64,000 bases of DNA, from contig NC_085129.1 in assembly GCF_030269925.1 (NCBI RefSeq), forward strand, positions 13,073,501-13,137,500. Direction: 5' to 3'. Shown here piece after piece: positions 21,439 through 32,682 of this stretch. Made by a program: the position numbers and the translations under genes. The notes under the pieces were generated by a model. That model saw only the letters and a list, made by a program, of their open reading frames with translations, had not been told where the DNA came from and did not search any database. The first letter of the stretch is position 1, and each line of letters starts with the position of its first letter. This stretch comes from Bombyx mori (Eukaryota; Arthropoda; Insecta; Lepidoptera; Bombycidae).

Positions 21439-21639
21439 TGAGCCGCCAGAATTTTAGATTTCAAGGCTTGACGTTCACTTTCCTATTCATGTACGGGCTC
21501 TGAGAGTCGCATAGCACAAAGCAAGTACTCATATTATATTTTCAGTCATAAAATAGTATAAGATGTTCAATTTTGAATCTACGAGTTCTAGCATGGCAAA
21601 TGCCAACACCATAGCGAGCCCCGAGTTCTACTTAATCAT

Positions 21640-21688
21640 TAAGTCATCAACAGCCCACGCTTGTCAACTGCTGATATGGACTTCTTCT
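21640..21688 (-). mobile_element. RTE 3' end scrap
   Basis: Short degenerate match (catcaacagcccacg ... tcaactgctgatatgg) to the antisense RTE 3' end seen at 12003 and 17690. Too short to place in a family. Confidence 0.4.
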
Positions 21689-22015
21689 AATTTGGTTTTT
21701 TTTTTTTTTTTTCCTACCTAAGCTGATAAACCTAGGGGCTATTTCAGCGTAACCGTGGCTAGTAGGTGAGCTCACGGGGCTCAAACCTGATGACGTTGCT
21801 AACACGAACCCTAGCAAGAGTCGTGCTTCGCAGAATCTACCACCGGATCGGAAACGCGACCCACTGAGAAGATCCGGCGAGAAACTCAGTGGGCTGTGTC
21901 TGAGAGTTAATTTACTCGTCGAGCCCTTCGTCGCAAGCGACGGGTTCGACGAGAACAGTGACCGGTGCTTGAAGTACCTAAAAGCACCGTTAGTGGATCG
22001 GGAGGAAAAATTTGG
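21689..22015 (-). mobile_element. LINE 3' UTR, probably BMC1/Jockey-like, 5'-truncated
   Basis: A poly-T run is followed by the complement of a LINE 3' UTR (21696-22008), including gtggtagattctgcgaag and gagtttctcgccggatc on the minus strand. That second block recurs in the 3' UTR of the Jockey-type element near 62148. Short direct repeats aatttgg at 21689-21695 and 22009-22015 may be the target duplication. From memory this resembles the 3' UTR of the Bombyx LINE BMC1; I have not aligned it. Confidence 0.75.
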
Positions 22016-22189
22016 ACCATTGATGATTTTGTTTTTCTTATCGGCTTTCTTCTGGGAACATTTGGCATATTATCTCTCCATCTTGCCGGCAAACATCTTT
22101 ACTGTTTTTCCTGATCCACAGTCTTCACTAAAGAGCCTATCTGATCTTCATAACCTAATACCTAATCTTAATCGATGGTGGTGCTGTAT

Positions 22190-22442
22190 TTTTTTTTATT
22201 GCTTAGATGGTTGGACGAGCTCACAGCCCACCTGGTGTTAAGTGGTTACTGGAGCCCATAGACATCCACAACGTAAATGCGCCACCCACCTTGAGATATA
22301 AGTTCTAAGGTCTCAAGTATAGTTAGTTACAACGGCTGCCCCACCCTTCAAACCGAAACGCATTACTGCTTCACAGCAGAAATAGGCAAGGTCGTGGTGG
22401 TACCCACCCGCGCGGCCTCACAAGAAGTTCTGCCACCAGTAA
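22190..22442 (-). mobile_element. Bm1 SINE, body only
   Basis: A well preserved minus-strand copy from the poly-T run through cttagatggttggacgagc to tgccaccagtaaa. It lacks the head and has a small gttagttac duplication in the middle. Confidence 0.94.
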
Positions 22443-22689
22443 AATTATTATTTTATTTATTTTTAATGTATTTAAGTTTATTAGCTTTAAACTTGTTAAT
22501 TAAAATAACTGTATGATCCTTGTGTTTGAAGAACCACTCTTTAATAATCGTGAACTTTCTACATTTATGTATGTACATAGTCCCAAGTAGTAGCAGGTAA
22601 ACAAGTATTTAAGAAATATCAATCAACGAAAAACTAAATCTAAATATCTCTCTTATAAAAAATAAAAAAAAACGACGCGCGTATAATGA
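22443..22689. other. No gene recognised
   Basis: AT-rich spacer. Confidence 0.5.
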
Positions 22690-22935
22690 CCGGTCCATAA
22701 ACGCCTCGTTGTACAGGGAAGCGTTGATGGTACAAGACCGCGCGGGAGGCCACCAATGCGTTGGACCGACCAAATTAAAGCTGCAGAGGGAGGTCCCCTA
22801 AATGAGGACAGTAGAATGGCCTCGAGCAGGGAGAGATGGAGGGACATCGTGAGACGCATCAAGTCTGCCCCTTCCAACATTACATGACGATCACGACCAC
22901 TCTGTCAAGTGACTCGATTGAGAAGAAGAAGTGTT
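22690..22935 (+). pseudogene. RTE 3' end, same family as 8204-11338
   Basis: The plus-strand frame reads RLVVQGSVDGTRPRGR, then PPMRWTDQIKAAEGG, then RWRDIVRRIKSAPSN before a stop. It is followed by cacgaccactctgtcaagtg and gagaagaagaag. The first segment and the 3' UTR match the RTE at 8204-11338 closely. It shows the tryptophan codon where the long copy has TGA. The rest of the element is absent. Confidence 0.85.
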
Positions 22936-23146
22936 TAAAGAATTACATGATCGTGTGAGTGTGGGTGGATGTGTGAGTGTGTGTGTAAGCGATACTGTTC
23001 ATACTTGCACATAGTCATATTTTCATGACATTGGAGTGATATGTAAGATGAAGATACTAGAGAAGTATATCTTTCAGTAAGTGAAAAACGTTGAATGAAA
23101 CAGACGTAAAAGTACTTTTAATTATACCTTCTTTATATTTTGTTGC
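22936..23146. repeat. GT-rich simple sequence and spacer
   Basis: Degenerate GTGTGA/GT-type repeat at about 22955-22990, then unrecognised sequence. Confidence 0.6.
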
Positions 23147-23588
23147 TTTTTTTTTTTTTTATTGCTTAGTTGTGTGGACGAGCTCACAGCCCACCTGATG
23201 TTAAGTGGTTACTGGAGCCCATAGACACCTACAACGTAAATGCGCGACACACCTTGAGATATAGTTCTAAGGTCTCAGTATAGTCACAACGGCTGCCCCA
23301 CCCTTCAAACCGAAACGCATTACTGCTTCACGGCAGAAATAGGCGGGGCGGTGGTACCTACCCGTGCGGACTCACAAGAGGTCCTACCACCAGTAATTAC
23401 GCAAATTATAATTTTGCGGGTTTCATTTTTATTACACGATGTTATTCCTTCACCGTGGAAGTCAATCGTGAACATTTGTTGAGTACGTATTTCATTAGAA
23501 AAATTGGTACCCGCCTGCGGGATTCGAACACCGGTGCATCGCTTCAACACGAATGCACCGGACATCTTATCCGTTAGGCCACGACGAC
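23147..23588 (-). mobile_element. Bm1 SINE, full length, ttcaacac subfamily
   Basis: A complete minus-strand copy with body, hairpin and head. It shares unusual bases with the copy at 44532: gcttcaacacgaat in the head where others have gctcgatacgaat, and gggtttcattttt where others have gggtttgattttt. I count about a dozen differences between the two over some 430 bases. Confidence 0.96.
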
Positions 23589-25413
23589 CACCAAAATTTT
23601 CTGTAATGTAGAGATGCGCCAGGTTATTTCTTTTTTTTATTGACCGCCCTTAGTGTGGGTTTTCATTAGCGCGCAAGGCGCTGTCTATTGTCATTAATCA
23701 AGGAAATGTTTATCAGTATTTACTCTTCGCGTGTATTTCGAACAATTAATCTAATAATTAAATCGAAATCAATACGCATCAATCGGATGGAAACAGATTA
23801 CTAGTGGAACATAGATAATATACATAAATTAGTTATAGATAAGCAATTCAAGCACACAACAAAAATGTTTACGGGCGTCGGCCACTAGATGGCTTGGCTT
23901 CGATTAGTTTCTCATTGCTCCTGTAGATGCCAGTAACATATTACCTATTCTATATTTTATTTTTAATGAAGAATTTTGTAAATTTTTTGTAACCATGTTT
24001 TGATAAAATTTAATCAATTTGTCAATAACAAATAAATACTTTTAGTATTTATTATTTTTTTTATTTTCTGTGTTAAGTAATACAATAATTAAACGCCTTA
24101 ACTTTAATAACATATAAGCTTAGGGACATCCGTTACAAGATGTCGCTAGTTTTCATACAAAAAAATATTTGTCTTATAGTATCACAGTTTCAGGGCCCTG
24201 TAGTGGAACGTGGCGAGGCCCGACCGACATTGGCAGCGCGTCCCTACCGCTCGGTCTTCAGTTCAAAAGTGAGGTCAAATCATAAAATGACATTCTTGTA
24301 AATCCCTCTGAAAATTAACTGACATTGACATTTTGCGTAGTGTTGCCAGCCTCCATTTCTAAATACCCTTAACTCGATTCCACTACATATATACCTATAT
24401 CGACTTTATTTTTCTTATATCGACTAGCGATGATAGTTACAACGAAAAACAAAATATTAACTTTAAATTTTTCTATAAGTAGTCTCTAAAGTCGTTGCGA
24501 TAAAAATGTGTGTTCATAGGTGATTTATGCACGTTAATAAAGTACAATACACCGATCGACATTTACCAAGTGTTGCGGGTCGTTTTTCTTGAAACTGCTA
24601 AAGTTTAGCAGTTAGTACGCTCTGGAGTATTTACGGAGGCTTGCCAACGATTTTTATTTTTGCCAACGAAACAAACTTATGTACTCGTAACGAGTATACT
24701 TCGCCTTAAATTGAGCACCCGGGATCCAAGTTGTTTAGTTGAGATAGAATGTTGAATCGATAGTTTCTCTCTTTCTTTGTTTATTACCCAGAAACCGTAA
24801 CAGCAGGGATTCATGGGAAAATGAAATACAAATCACTGCTATTTCCTTTGAATTTTTTTCCAACTCTACCGTGTGACGAGCGTGACATTTACAGTGATAT
24901 GTTCAAGAGCTATAAGTCATGACATTCGTATATAATTTAATATAATATATGTCCACGCTCGGGACAAATAATAAAACGGTTTTGTGTAAAAAAATGTTAT
25001 ATACTAATAATTAGATATTTGAAAATTTATAAAAAAGTCGCCAAAGTCGTGATTGAATGAAAAATAAACAGATACAGAAATACAAAAATACACAGTGACT
25101 TTCTTCCGAGTGCGTTACAAGAGATCGTATTACGTACAATGCTTCTCTAGAATGAAATCGTCTCTACAGTATTTCCCGAGCGCTGTAGTTCAAGGTTTTA
25201 AAAGAGTCTATAGCAATATACAGCTTAGATATGCTCCTAACATTATTGCTTCCCAATGGGAATGACCAAACCTCTGGATTAACTGCGGGCTGGTGTCTGC
25301 GCAAAGCAACTTTTAAATGTGACGTCATTTGTGGCGAAGTTTAACGACAAACAAATCACATTTCATAGATACAATCATTAGCCACCTTTTAAATCATGTA
25401 TTTAGTCTATACT
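23589..25413. other. 1.8 kb with no gene recognised
   Basis: No convincing exon. At 24200-24390 short inverted ends (tgtagtggaa ... ttccactaca) bracket a somewhat GC-richer patch that might be a small DNA transposon, but no target duplication is clear. Confidence 0.4.
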
Positions 25414-25565
25414 TCTATACTAATATTATAAAGAGGAAAGATTTGTTTGTTTGTTTGTTTCGAATAGGCTCCAAAACTACTGGACCGATTTGAAAAATTC
25501 TTTGACATTGTCCCTGATGATGTGTGTTTTAATGTTTCCGAAGCGAAGCGAGGGCGGGTCGCTAG
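25414..25565 (+). mobile_element. Helitron-like lepidopteran repeat
   Basis: The string tatactaatattataaag, then gaaagatttgtttgtttg, then actggaccgatttgaaaa, ending in a gcgaagcgagggcgggtcgctag terminus (motif ends in CTAG after a GC-rich hairpin), matches my memory of a non-autonomous Helitron common in Lepidoptera. The 5' boundary and the A^T insertion site are not clean, so the class is tentative while the repeat itself is likely. Confidence 0.55.
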
Positions 25566-26322
25566 TTTGTCATAAAGAAAAACAAAAGAAATATTACATC
25601 TCATTTCGGCAATCAAAACACAAAGCGTAGTGATTGAACAATCGTTTTAATCTACTTAAGTTGCCGTATACTTCTTAGTTTGTTTTGTTATTTGTGCCCG
25701 GTTGCCTATTCTTAAAGTAATATAAACGATCGTTCGACTAAAAGAATACAAGACGAATGGTTCCCAAAGTAAACAACAACAACAAATACTATAAATTCAC
25801 AACTGCAACGTTGCATTCTATTGGGATGCGATAAAAAAAAAGAACATCTTTCTATCTTTTGTGATTGTTGGTCTAGAACTAGATAGGCAGACAAACTCGC
25901 GGCTAACCAAGTTTTAAATGATCATTGGAGCGCAGAAATTTTGCAAAGTGAAACTTTACGCACACCAAAAGATAAGGCCGGTAGATATGAGTCGCAATTT
26001 TATTCTTGAATTATTTCACCTTTGAAACCGACATGTCAGAGTTGGTTCATGTAAAAATTATATCAACTGATTCCACTATCCATGTCAGCTAATGATATAT
26101 CCCTACCATACGTAAAAATATCGTAATAACATAATAGAACCTTGTTTACGTCGAGACCTCTGTTAACAGTTTGTGTTTCGCATCACAAAGCAGCTGAAAG
26201 ATCCCATTCGATTAATTTTTATTTTCCACCGTAACGGCGCCCCATAAGCTTTTAATTTGATCACCAGCGGTTTCGCGGTCTGACAATCACAGGGCCACAA
26301 ATAAAACTATAGAGAAGGTATG
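25566..26322. other. No gene recognised
   Basis: ORFs of 60-69 codons only. A very weak Bm1-like stretch lies near 25880-25930. Confidence 0.45.
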
Positions 26323-26737
26323 AAGATATATTACCTTTTTTTTTTGGTCAGGAGGAAATCGCCGGACTTCCGCCCTCCCCTGGGAATGGAGGGCGGGGCA
26401 TGTCGGAGTCGAACTGACTAAAACCTCCTGTCACTCAACAACCCGCGTCCGAACCTCGCATGAGACAGAAACCATGAAAAGGCAAAGAGGGGAAAGTGAG
26501 CTGGCCTTACATCACCCGGATGCTCTTGCGTAAAACGCGTGCAGAGCAGTTTGCATGTCGTCTTCTTGGGCTCCCTTTGCCGGTCCCCAGATTGACATTT
26601 GAAGGGGATCCGAAACACTTAGAGGGCCAGGGCTTGGGCGAGATTCGTCTCCCTGATCCCCGATTGACGGCGGCGCCTCCTTCTGCGAGATGGTGCACTC
26701 GCAGAAGTCGAGCATCGCCTTCCAAGATATATTACCT
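26323..26737 (-). mobile_element. LINE 3' end (gaggtgcggcga family), longest copy
   Basis: The element (26337-26723) is flanked by a perfect 14-bp duplication aagatatattacct at 26323-26336 and 26724-26737. The 3' part matches the copies at 13151 and 42059. This copy carries about 200 additional bases of upstream sequence not shared by the 42059 copy. ORFs of 66-127 codons on both strands within it are part of the repeat. The extra segment gives the best bait for finding the parent LINE. Confidence 0.85.
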
Positions 26738-27557
26738 AATCTATTTAATTAATACGCCTTTATTAGCTTCAGACGTTTGTATGTTAATATGTAACGGAAT
26801 CTTTGAACATGATTTTGACCCCCTTCAAAACGTCGGATTAACTCGAAATTTTGTATACTCACAGCAAATCATTCTGTGAAGAATCCATACATAGATACAA
26901 AAGCTATGTTTAAGAATATTTAGAGTTGTAGACATACAACTATGAAATTTTATAATTGTTATTGGCATTTAAGTAAAGTTTTCTGGCATATTGAAGATAG
27001 GTTTAGATAAGACCTAGTACTGTTTTAAGTTATACCAAAGAATATTTATATATGTCATTAACATTCGGCGAAAATCATAGAAAGGTATGATCGGTATTCA
27101 TTACAAATACTTTACGATCGTGAATTTATACCAACATAATCGAGTTTGGAAAAAATCGTAATTCTTTAAACCTGTACAAACATTGCCTTAGAAGAAAATT
27201 TAGCAAAAAAGAGTGCGCCTTCTAAAAAAATTAACTATGTATGTATTGGCTCGCCCAATCGACCGTTACTGGCCGCAGCCTATGATTGCCCGTATACTTT
27301 ATTGTATCATGATTCGAAACGAGAACGATTTTGTGATGTACCGCATTATTTGCGAGATTGATTACATCGAATCGATCGATGATAATAGGCTAATAAAGTT
27401 TGCAGTTGATTTTGAGCCGTATTGTGTAAGGATTCATATAGGGTCTTACTTAATTTCCTGCTACACAGAATCTAAAGTGTCGCTCCCGAAGAATGAAACT
27501 GGGCTAGTAAAAATAACTAAGCGAAATATAATATTCTCCTACGTAACGTTACGTAAC
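26738..27557. other. No gene recognised
   Basis: A 150-codon plus-strand frame (27213-27665) runs from here into the following LINE tail. Its first 110 codons show no motif and its last part is repeat, so I do not call it a gene. Confidence 0.5.
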
Positions 27558-27703
27558 GCTCTTCAAACGAGGCTTGTTGAGAGAATTAAACAGAAGGCTG
27601 CTGCTTGGCTCTGCATTGGTATTGCTGAAGTCCATGAGAGGCGGCAACCACTCACCATAAGCTGAACCGTATGCTCGTCTATCTAAAAAGGCAATAAAAA
27701 AAA
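27558..27703 (+). mobile_element. LINE 3' tail (gcaata-A family)
   Basis: Sense 3' end containing cttcaaacgaggcttgttg, attgctgaagtccatgag and accactcaccat, ending aaggcaataaaaaaa. It is the same family as 47124-47471. Confidence 0.8.
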
Positions 27704-27705
27704 TG

Positions 27706-27795
27706 TACTATCCAGCTCTATAATGAACTCCCCTCCACAGTATTTTTAGAGCGCTATGTCATTTACTTCTCTAAACGAGGCTGGAGGTGAGTACG
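27706..27795 (+). pseudogene. LINE ORF2 C-terminal scrap, same family
   Basis: The frame reads LYNELPSTVFLERYVIYF then KRGW, equivalent to the LWNELPSTVFPERYDMSF block of the copy at 47124. It follows the tail of the preceding copy, so two copies lie in tandem, the second cut off within a few dozen codons. Confidence 0.75.
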
Positions 27796-29104
27796 AAGTG
27801 GTTGGGAACCTAGTATGACTAATTCTCATTAGACAAGGCGATGACTGATCACATTCCGTCTGTCTTAGAAGGAAATCAAAAAGAAAACATTCATGGTTTC
27901 AGTAATTTAATATTTCGTGAAACTGAATGAATGAAATGTGATATAGCAATGAAATGTGATATAGTAGACAGTTTGAATCTATGAGCCGTCGCGATGTAAT
28001 AAGTTTTTATGAGAGCGATATTAATCTATTATCAGTCACGTAGAGCCGATAAAATCTTAGATTAGGTTTATCGTGCAATCTATAATGACACGCCAGTGTG
28101 GCGGCTTGATTAAGCTATGCAAAGATAATGTCTTTGTCTTTGATGTTATACGTATATTGAATGTGGGTTGCCCTGAACTTTTTGACATAGTGTGACGTCA
28201 TTATTCGATGACGTCTTATTTAACCTTGACTTACCCAATGCTGGCTATAAGTATCTTTCATTCATTCATTTCTGCTTCTAAAGTTTTTGATATATGCGGC
28301 CTCAGTTGCTCTGCATGGCTCTGACCGAGAAATCTGTTGATCTAAGGGCTTAGTTTTGTTAGGTCTGGTACTTAAAAGACCACCTCTTCACTTGGGTGTC
28401 GTAAAATGCACTAAGGAACTTACCGAAGAATGGGCAGTCAGCCTTACTGCAGATTTCTAGTACTGTTACTGTATAGGATATATACAGGACATATAGTTTC
28501 ACCATCTATTGGTCCTTCAGTACGAATATCAAGTTATTTTGCACTTTATGTCAAATGAGCTAAGATTTGGAATTACCAAATTTTATGACACGAACATTTT
28601 GTCATCTTAGGATTTTCATAAATACGTAGAAATATAATATTGTTAGAACGTAGATAATGATATTTATAAATATAATATAAGCTCTGTATTATCTTATTAG
28701 TGCATGCTTTGATTTTAATTTTTTATTTATTTTTTAAATGATAAGACAAAATCAATCTGTGTTGTATAATTAAAAGATTACCAGTTTTTTAAACAAACTT
28801 TATCATCTATATCTATAAGTGCGATTAATACCTAATTGGTATTAATACCTAATTCTATTTCCTACAGATATCCTAAAAGTGGACATAGCTTAGCATTTTA
28901 TTTTATTCATCAACCCAACGATCTTTGAAAATTATTGTCTCAAAAGAAGCATTGTTTAAAAATATTATACCGATGCTCAAGAATTGTTTCGCCGTTTACG
29001 TGAAAAATTCACATTAATTACGGAAATAATGCGTCTACACTTGTTACAGTATAAACTGATTAGTAGTGATAAAAATCTGGTTACATTATCAATAAAAGGA
29101 AAAT
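27796..29104. other. No gene recognised; upstream flank of the secreted-protein gene
   Basis: No repeat or exon identified. A GATA-type site (tgataa at 29068-29073) lies about 65 bases upstream of the predicted transcription start; its use is unproven. Confidence 0.45.
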
Positions 29105-29139
29105 TATAAAAGATATCGCACAAATTAGTTAGCGGTCAT
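29105..29139 (+). promoter_or_regulatory. Core promoter of the secreted-protein gene
   Basis: A TATA box (tataaa, 29105-29110) is followed about 30 bases later by an initiator-like gtcatt (29134-29139), close to the arthropod Inr consensus TCAKT. The start codon at 29161 gives a short leader of some 25 bases. The spacing supports this as the promoter; there are no expression data. Confidence 0.65.
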
Positions 29140-29160
29140 TTTCGAATAATTCCTATAGAA

Positions 29161-29878
29161 ATGGCCAAATTCTTGTATTTGTTTGCTCTTGCAGCGGCTA
29201 TTGCTCAAGGTAAAGACATTTTTTATTGACTGCATTATTTTTGGTATTTGTAAAGAGAAAAGTAATTATTACCTGTCAATAAGGAATTTTTAACGTTTGT
29301 TCATTTCCTTGAATTTGTTTAAGGTGAAAAAGTTACTTTCAGTAATATTTCTTTTGATACTGAAATCAAATTTGCAAACGTTTTTCAAATATACTAGTAT
29401 GTATTATTTTTAATGCTGAATCAATTCACGAATATCACGATCATTCATATCATTCTTATTTCAATCGTTTTTTTTTCTTTCAGCTTCGGCCGTAACAGAG
29501 ATCACCATACCAGACATATCCTTTAATTTTTTAACAAATGACCTCATCGGAAAATCCTTGTCCATCCCCAAGTCCTTCTTGGACACTTTGGTATCGTGCC
29601 ATGTCATATTCCCTAACCGTGTAATGTACGAAGCTTTCCCTAACAACAATTTGCCTGCCGGTAATATATTCTTCCTGGAAGCAGTTCAACCCTTCACCAG
29701 CTGTGCGATTGGTTTCCGTGGAGCTGCTGTATCTTTGAGCGGAACCTATGAGCTCAGGTCATTGGTCACACATGTGGCTGATAACAGCCGGTCGCTCACG
29801 AGGCAGAGATTCCATTTGACTCTCCAGGAGATTAAGCCTAGGAATTCTCAGATCGTCGAAGAATCTGAAAAGGCCTAA
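29161..29878 (+). CDS. Predicted small secreted protein, two exons
   Basis: Exon 1 (29161-29209) encodes a signal peptide, MAKFLYLFALAAAIAQ. A GT donor at 29210 (caag/gtaaag) and a pyrimidine-rich AG acceptor at 29482-29483 bound a 274-base phase-1 intron. Exon 2 (29484-29878) stays open to TAA. The joined protein is 147 residues. After cleavage, probably near residue 17-19, about 128-130 residues remain with only two cysteines (55 and 90), which may form one disulfide. The chain alternates hydrophobic and polar residues in a way that suggests beta strands, with a charged C-terminus ending EESEKA. I do not recognise the family and assign no function. Gene structure, TATA box and signal peptide make it the most convincing host gene here. 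Exon 2 alone would look like a shorter ORF without a normal start. Confidence 0.85.
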
Positions 29879-30521
29879 GCTAATGGAATTTTTTTAATAA
29901 GGTGCCTCCTTTTATCCTGTGAGAAATATTGTTCATAATGTGAATTAATGAAAGTGCTTAATGATTAATATTGAATAATATTGAACGTGAAAAATAACGA
30001 GTGAGTTTTTTTTTGCAAAATTAATATAATTTATGTTACGTTTCCTACGTAAGATATCATGATCAAACGAGATGCTCATTCTATTTAAGCCTGAATAAGT
30101 ATGCTGACTTAATACTTCACTTAATCTAGAATACGTCGGCTCACTAATATTTCATACAGCTTTAAATACACCTTTGATGAACGGATTCCCCGAGGATCGT
30201 ACAGAGACCGAATTCGTAACTCAAGGGAGTCAGTAGATGCTTCTAGACATCATGGAAATAGCTTCGATTTATACGAAATTCGTCTCTCGCACGAATATTT
30301 TAAGGCACAGTGCTGTTGGATATTGTAGACCCCGAAAGGAAAGGGATCCTCATCATTGTTTTTTCAAAATATTTGTATCCGAATGGTTAGATGACACAAT
30401 CCATAAGTACTGTTCTAGTTTTGATTGTGTTGTGGAAATTCTAATAATAACGTATTCACATAACGAATTCACAAGATCAGTCGGATGCTTTGTTTAAAAA
30501 TAATTTTAATAGACTTTTTTG
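29879..30521. other. 3' flank of the secreted-protein gene; no other gene
   Basis: No canonical aataaa stands out just after the stop; aataat variants at about 29973-29986 are possible polyadenylation signals. An 86-codon ORF at 30237 has no motif. Confidence 0.45.
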
Positions 30522-30762
30522 TTTTTTTTTTATTGCTTAGACGGGTGGACGAGCTCACAGCCCACCTGGTGTTAAGTGGATTCTGGAGCCTATAGAAATC
30601 ACAACGTAAGTGTGCCACCCACCTTGAGATAAAAGTTCTAAGATCTCAGTATAGTTACAACGGCTGCCCTAACCTTCAGACCGAAACGCATTACTGCTTC
30701 ACAGCAGAAATAACCAGGGTAGTGGTACCTACCAGCGCGGACTCACAAGAGGTCCACCAGTA
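30522..30762 (-). mobile_element. Bm1 SINE, body only
   Basis: Minus-strand copy from poly-T and attgcttagacgggtggac to gaggtccaccagtaaa. The boundary is the common head-less one, with a small deletion in the final block. Confidence 0.93.
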
Positions 30763-31259
30763 AAAAAAATGTTTGTTTAAATCGTTCTTGTTAAATGATA
30801 ATGTCATATTTTGGAACGACCACATAGATCTTATGATATTTTCATCGACTCCTTTAGGAGATCCAAATCAAATTTAATTCAATAATTATCAATACCGCCA
30901 TACCAAAATATAGGAATATTTCACGTAATTAGAACTTGCTACGTACGATTCCAGAATATATTCACCATTTCTTGAATTTAGTAGATGTCTAAGCTAAGGA
31001 TTGAACTCCCGAGGCGAATGCGAGAGTCGTCGCAGTGCACAAGACGGCGGTGTCAAGTTAACTAACCCCGTTAACTCGCAGTTTAGCGTATTCTCCTTGC
31101 GCTTAGCACTTAGCAACTGTCACGTGCCAGTGAATGTAACTCGATTGGAATAACCGAAGTTAGCTCAACCAAAGTTGTTTGTGCTTGTAAACATAAAATT
31201 TAATTTACGATGAATTTATATGGATAATAGCAGTAATATTTTGAATTTGAATTTGAATT
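30763..31259. other. No gene recognised
   Basis: Unrecognised sequence; a short gaatttgaatttgaattt repeat lies at about 31240-31260 directly before the next Bm1. Confidence 0.5.
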
Positions 31260-31690
31260 TGGCCTAACGGATAAGACGTCCGGTGCATTCGTGTTCAGCG
31301 ATACACCGGTGTTCGAATCCCGCAGACGGGTACCAATTTTTCTAATAAAATACGTACTTAACAAATGTTCACGATTGACTTCCACGGTGAAGGAATAACA
31401 TCGTGTAATAAAAATCAAACCCACAAAAATTATAATTTGCATAATCACTGATGGTAGAACTCTTGGGAGTCCGCACGGGTAGGTACCACGGCCCTACCTA
31501 TTTCTGCCGTGAAGCAGTAATGCGTTTCGGTTTGAAGGGTGGGGCAGCCGCTGTAACTATACTTGAGACCTTAGAACTTATATCTCAAGGTGGGTGGCGC
31601 ATTTAGGTTGTGGATGTCTATGGGCTCCAGTAACCACTTAACACCAGGTGGGCTGTGAGTTCGTCCACCCATCTAAGCAATAAAAAAAAA
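31260..31690 (+). mobile_element. Bm1 SINE, nearly full length with head
   Basis: Sense copy starting ggcctaacggataagacg, so only the first few bases of the tRNA head are missing. The body and A tail are well preserved, and the hairpin (cacaaaaattataatttgc) is slightly altered. Confidence 0.94.
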
Positions 31691-32270
31691 CAGTTCTACG
31701 GAGCTGCTGAGGAAGAACTATCGGTTGACTTTCTACCGCTTTTCAACCCGGCAGGTTAGTGTTGGTTCAGCGGTGTATTTCGGGATGCCAGTGGTAGTCT
31801 GAGGCGGCTTACGAGTGACCTCCCGCGGTGGACGCCGTCGAGTCGTCGGTTATCGGCTCAAGGATGCCAATGGCTGGGCGTCCTTGAGGAGAGCTGCACG
31901 TTTGTGGTGTTGATTGTAGAATATTTTATACTTTGTCCGGGTTCTGCCTCAGGCAGACATCAGGCGTCTGGCGAGAGTGTAGGGGAGTTTTTAAGAAGTG
32001 GATCTTTTACAACTTCGGCCACCGATTCCCATATATCACGCGTACCTCCTAGGCGCTGGAACCTTGTATGAGCTTCGCCGACGCCACAAAAAATACTTCA
32101 GGGAGGACTGGGGCCCGATCAGTCCCACGACAAACTACCTCTTGCACTTAACCACCAGACACGCAACCGGAAGGGAGGAGTGGGGCTGGGTTGTAAAGCT
32201 GATCACTAAGCATAAAACGGTCAGGACCACTCTACCAAAAAAGTAGCCATGAAGAAGAAGAGAAATCTGG
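31691..32270 (+). mobile_element. Possible non-autonomous element with RTE-like 3' end
   Basis: Relatively GC-rich sequence directly after the Bm1 tail, unlike its AT-rich neighbours. It ends aggaccactctaccaaaa ... gaagaagaagag, resembling the cacgaccactctgacaagag ... gagaagaagaag 3' end of the RTE at 8204-11338. An 82-codon ORF inside has no motif. This could be a SINE-like passenger of that RTE or a decayed LINE; no duplication or second copy was found. Confidence 0.35.
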
Positions 32271-32299
32271 TAGCCACATATTCTTCTTAGTACCAAACT

Positions 32300-32388
32300 T
32301 GAATATCTGAGCCTTTGCTCGCCCACCTGTCTTGGTGAAATTAGAAAGGCCTCCGGGATACCAGTAATCCTTCAATCCTAAAAAAAAT
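32300..32388 (+). mobile_element. Jockey-type LINE 3' tip, 5'-truncated
   Basis: The stretch ctgagcctttgctcgcccac, then ggtgaaattagaaaggcctc, then accagtaatccttcaat plus A is nearly the same as the last 90 bases of the full-length element (62286-62374). It is a very short dead-on-arrival copy. Confidence 0.85.
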
Positions 32389-32682
32389 AATTGTGTGCAT
32401 AAGATTTAAAAAAAGGTTTACCAGAAAAATACCCCGAATTAGCAGAATTGCTACAAAATGGAAACCTTTCCGATCCGCTTATTCAAAGCTATTTTATTTT
32501 TATTCAACTGATGAAGACAGACAGAGGCAAAGTGCTTTGGAATTAAGAATGTTCTGTAGAGAATAAATGTTTTAGTATCATAAATATTTTAAAGGACTTC
32601 ACTATTACTAAGGAACTAACAGGTTCTTACTTTAATTTTAATGACAAGTATGTACATATACCTAACAGGTAGGTAACCCACT
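32389..32682. other. No gene recognised
   Basis: AT-rich spacer. Confidence 0.5.

Noticed and set aside
27213..27665. 150-codon ORF
   Set aside because: The last 35 codons are LINE tail read in passing, and the first part has no motif. A window this size should contain a few such frames by chance.
28250..28275. cattcattcattt run as a LINE tail
   Set aside because: Only a short simple repeat; no LINE sequence adjoins it, unlike 34340-34515.
29461..29649. 62-codon minus-strand ORF
   Set aside because: Antisense shadow of exon 2 of the secreted-protein gene.
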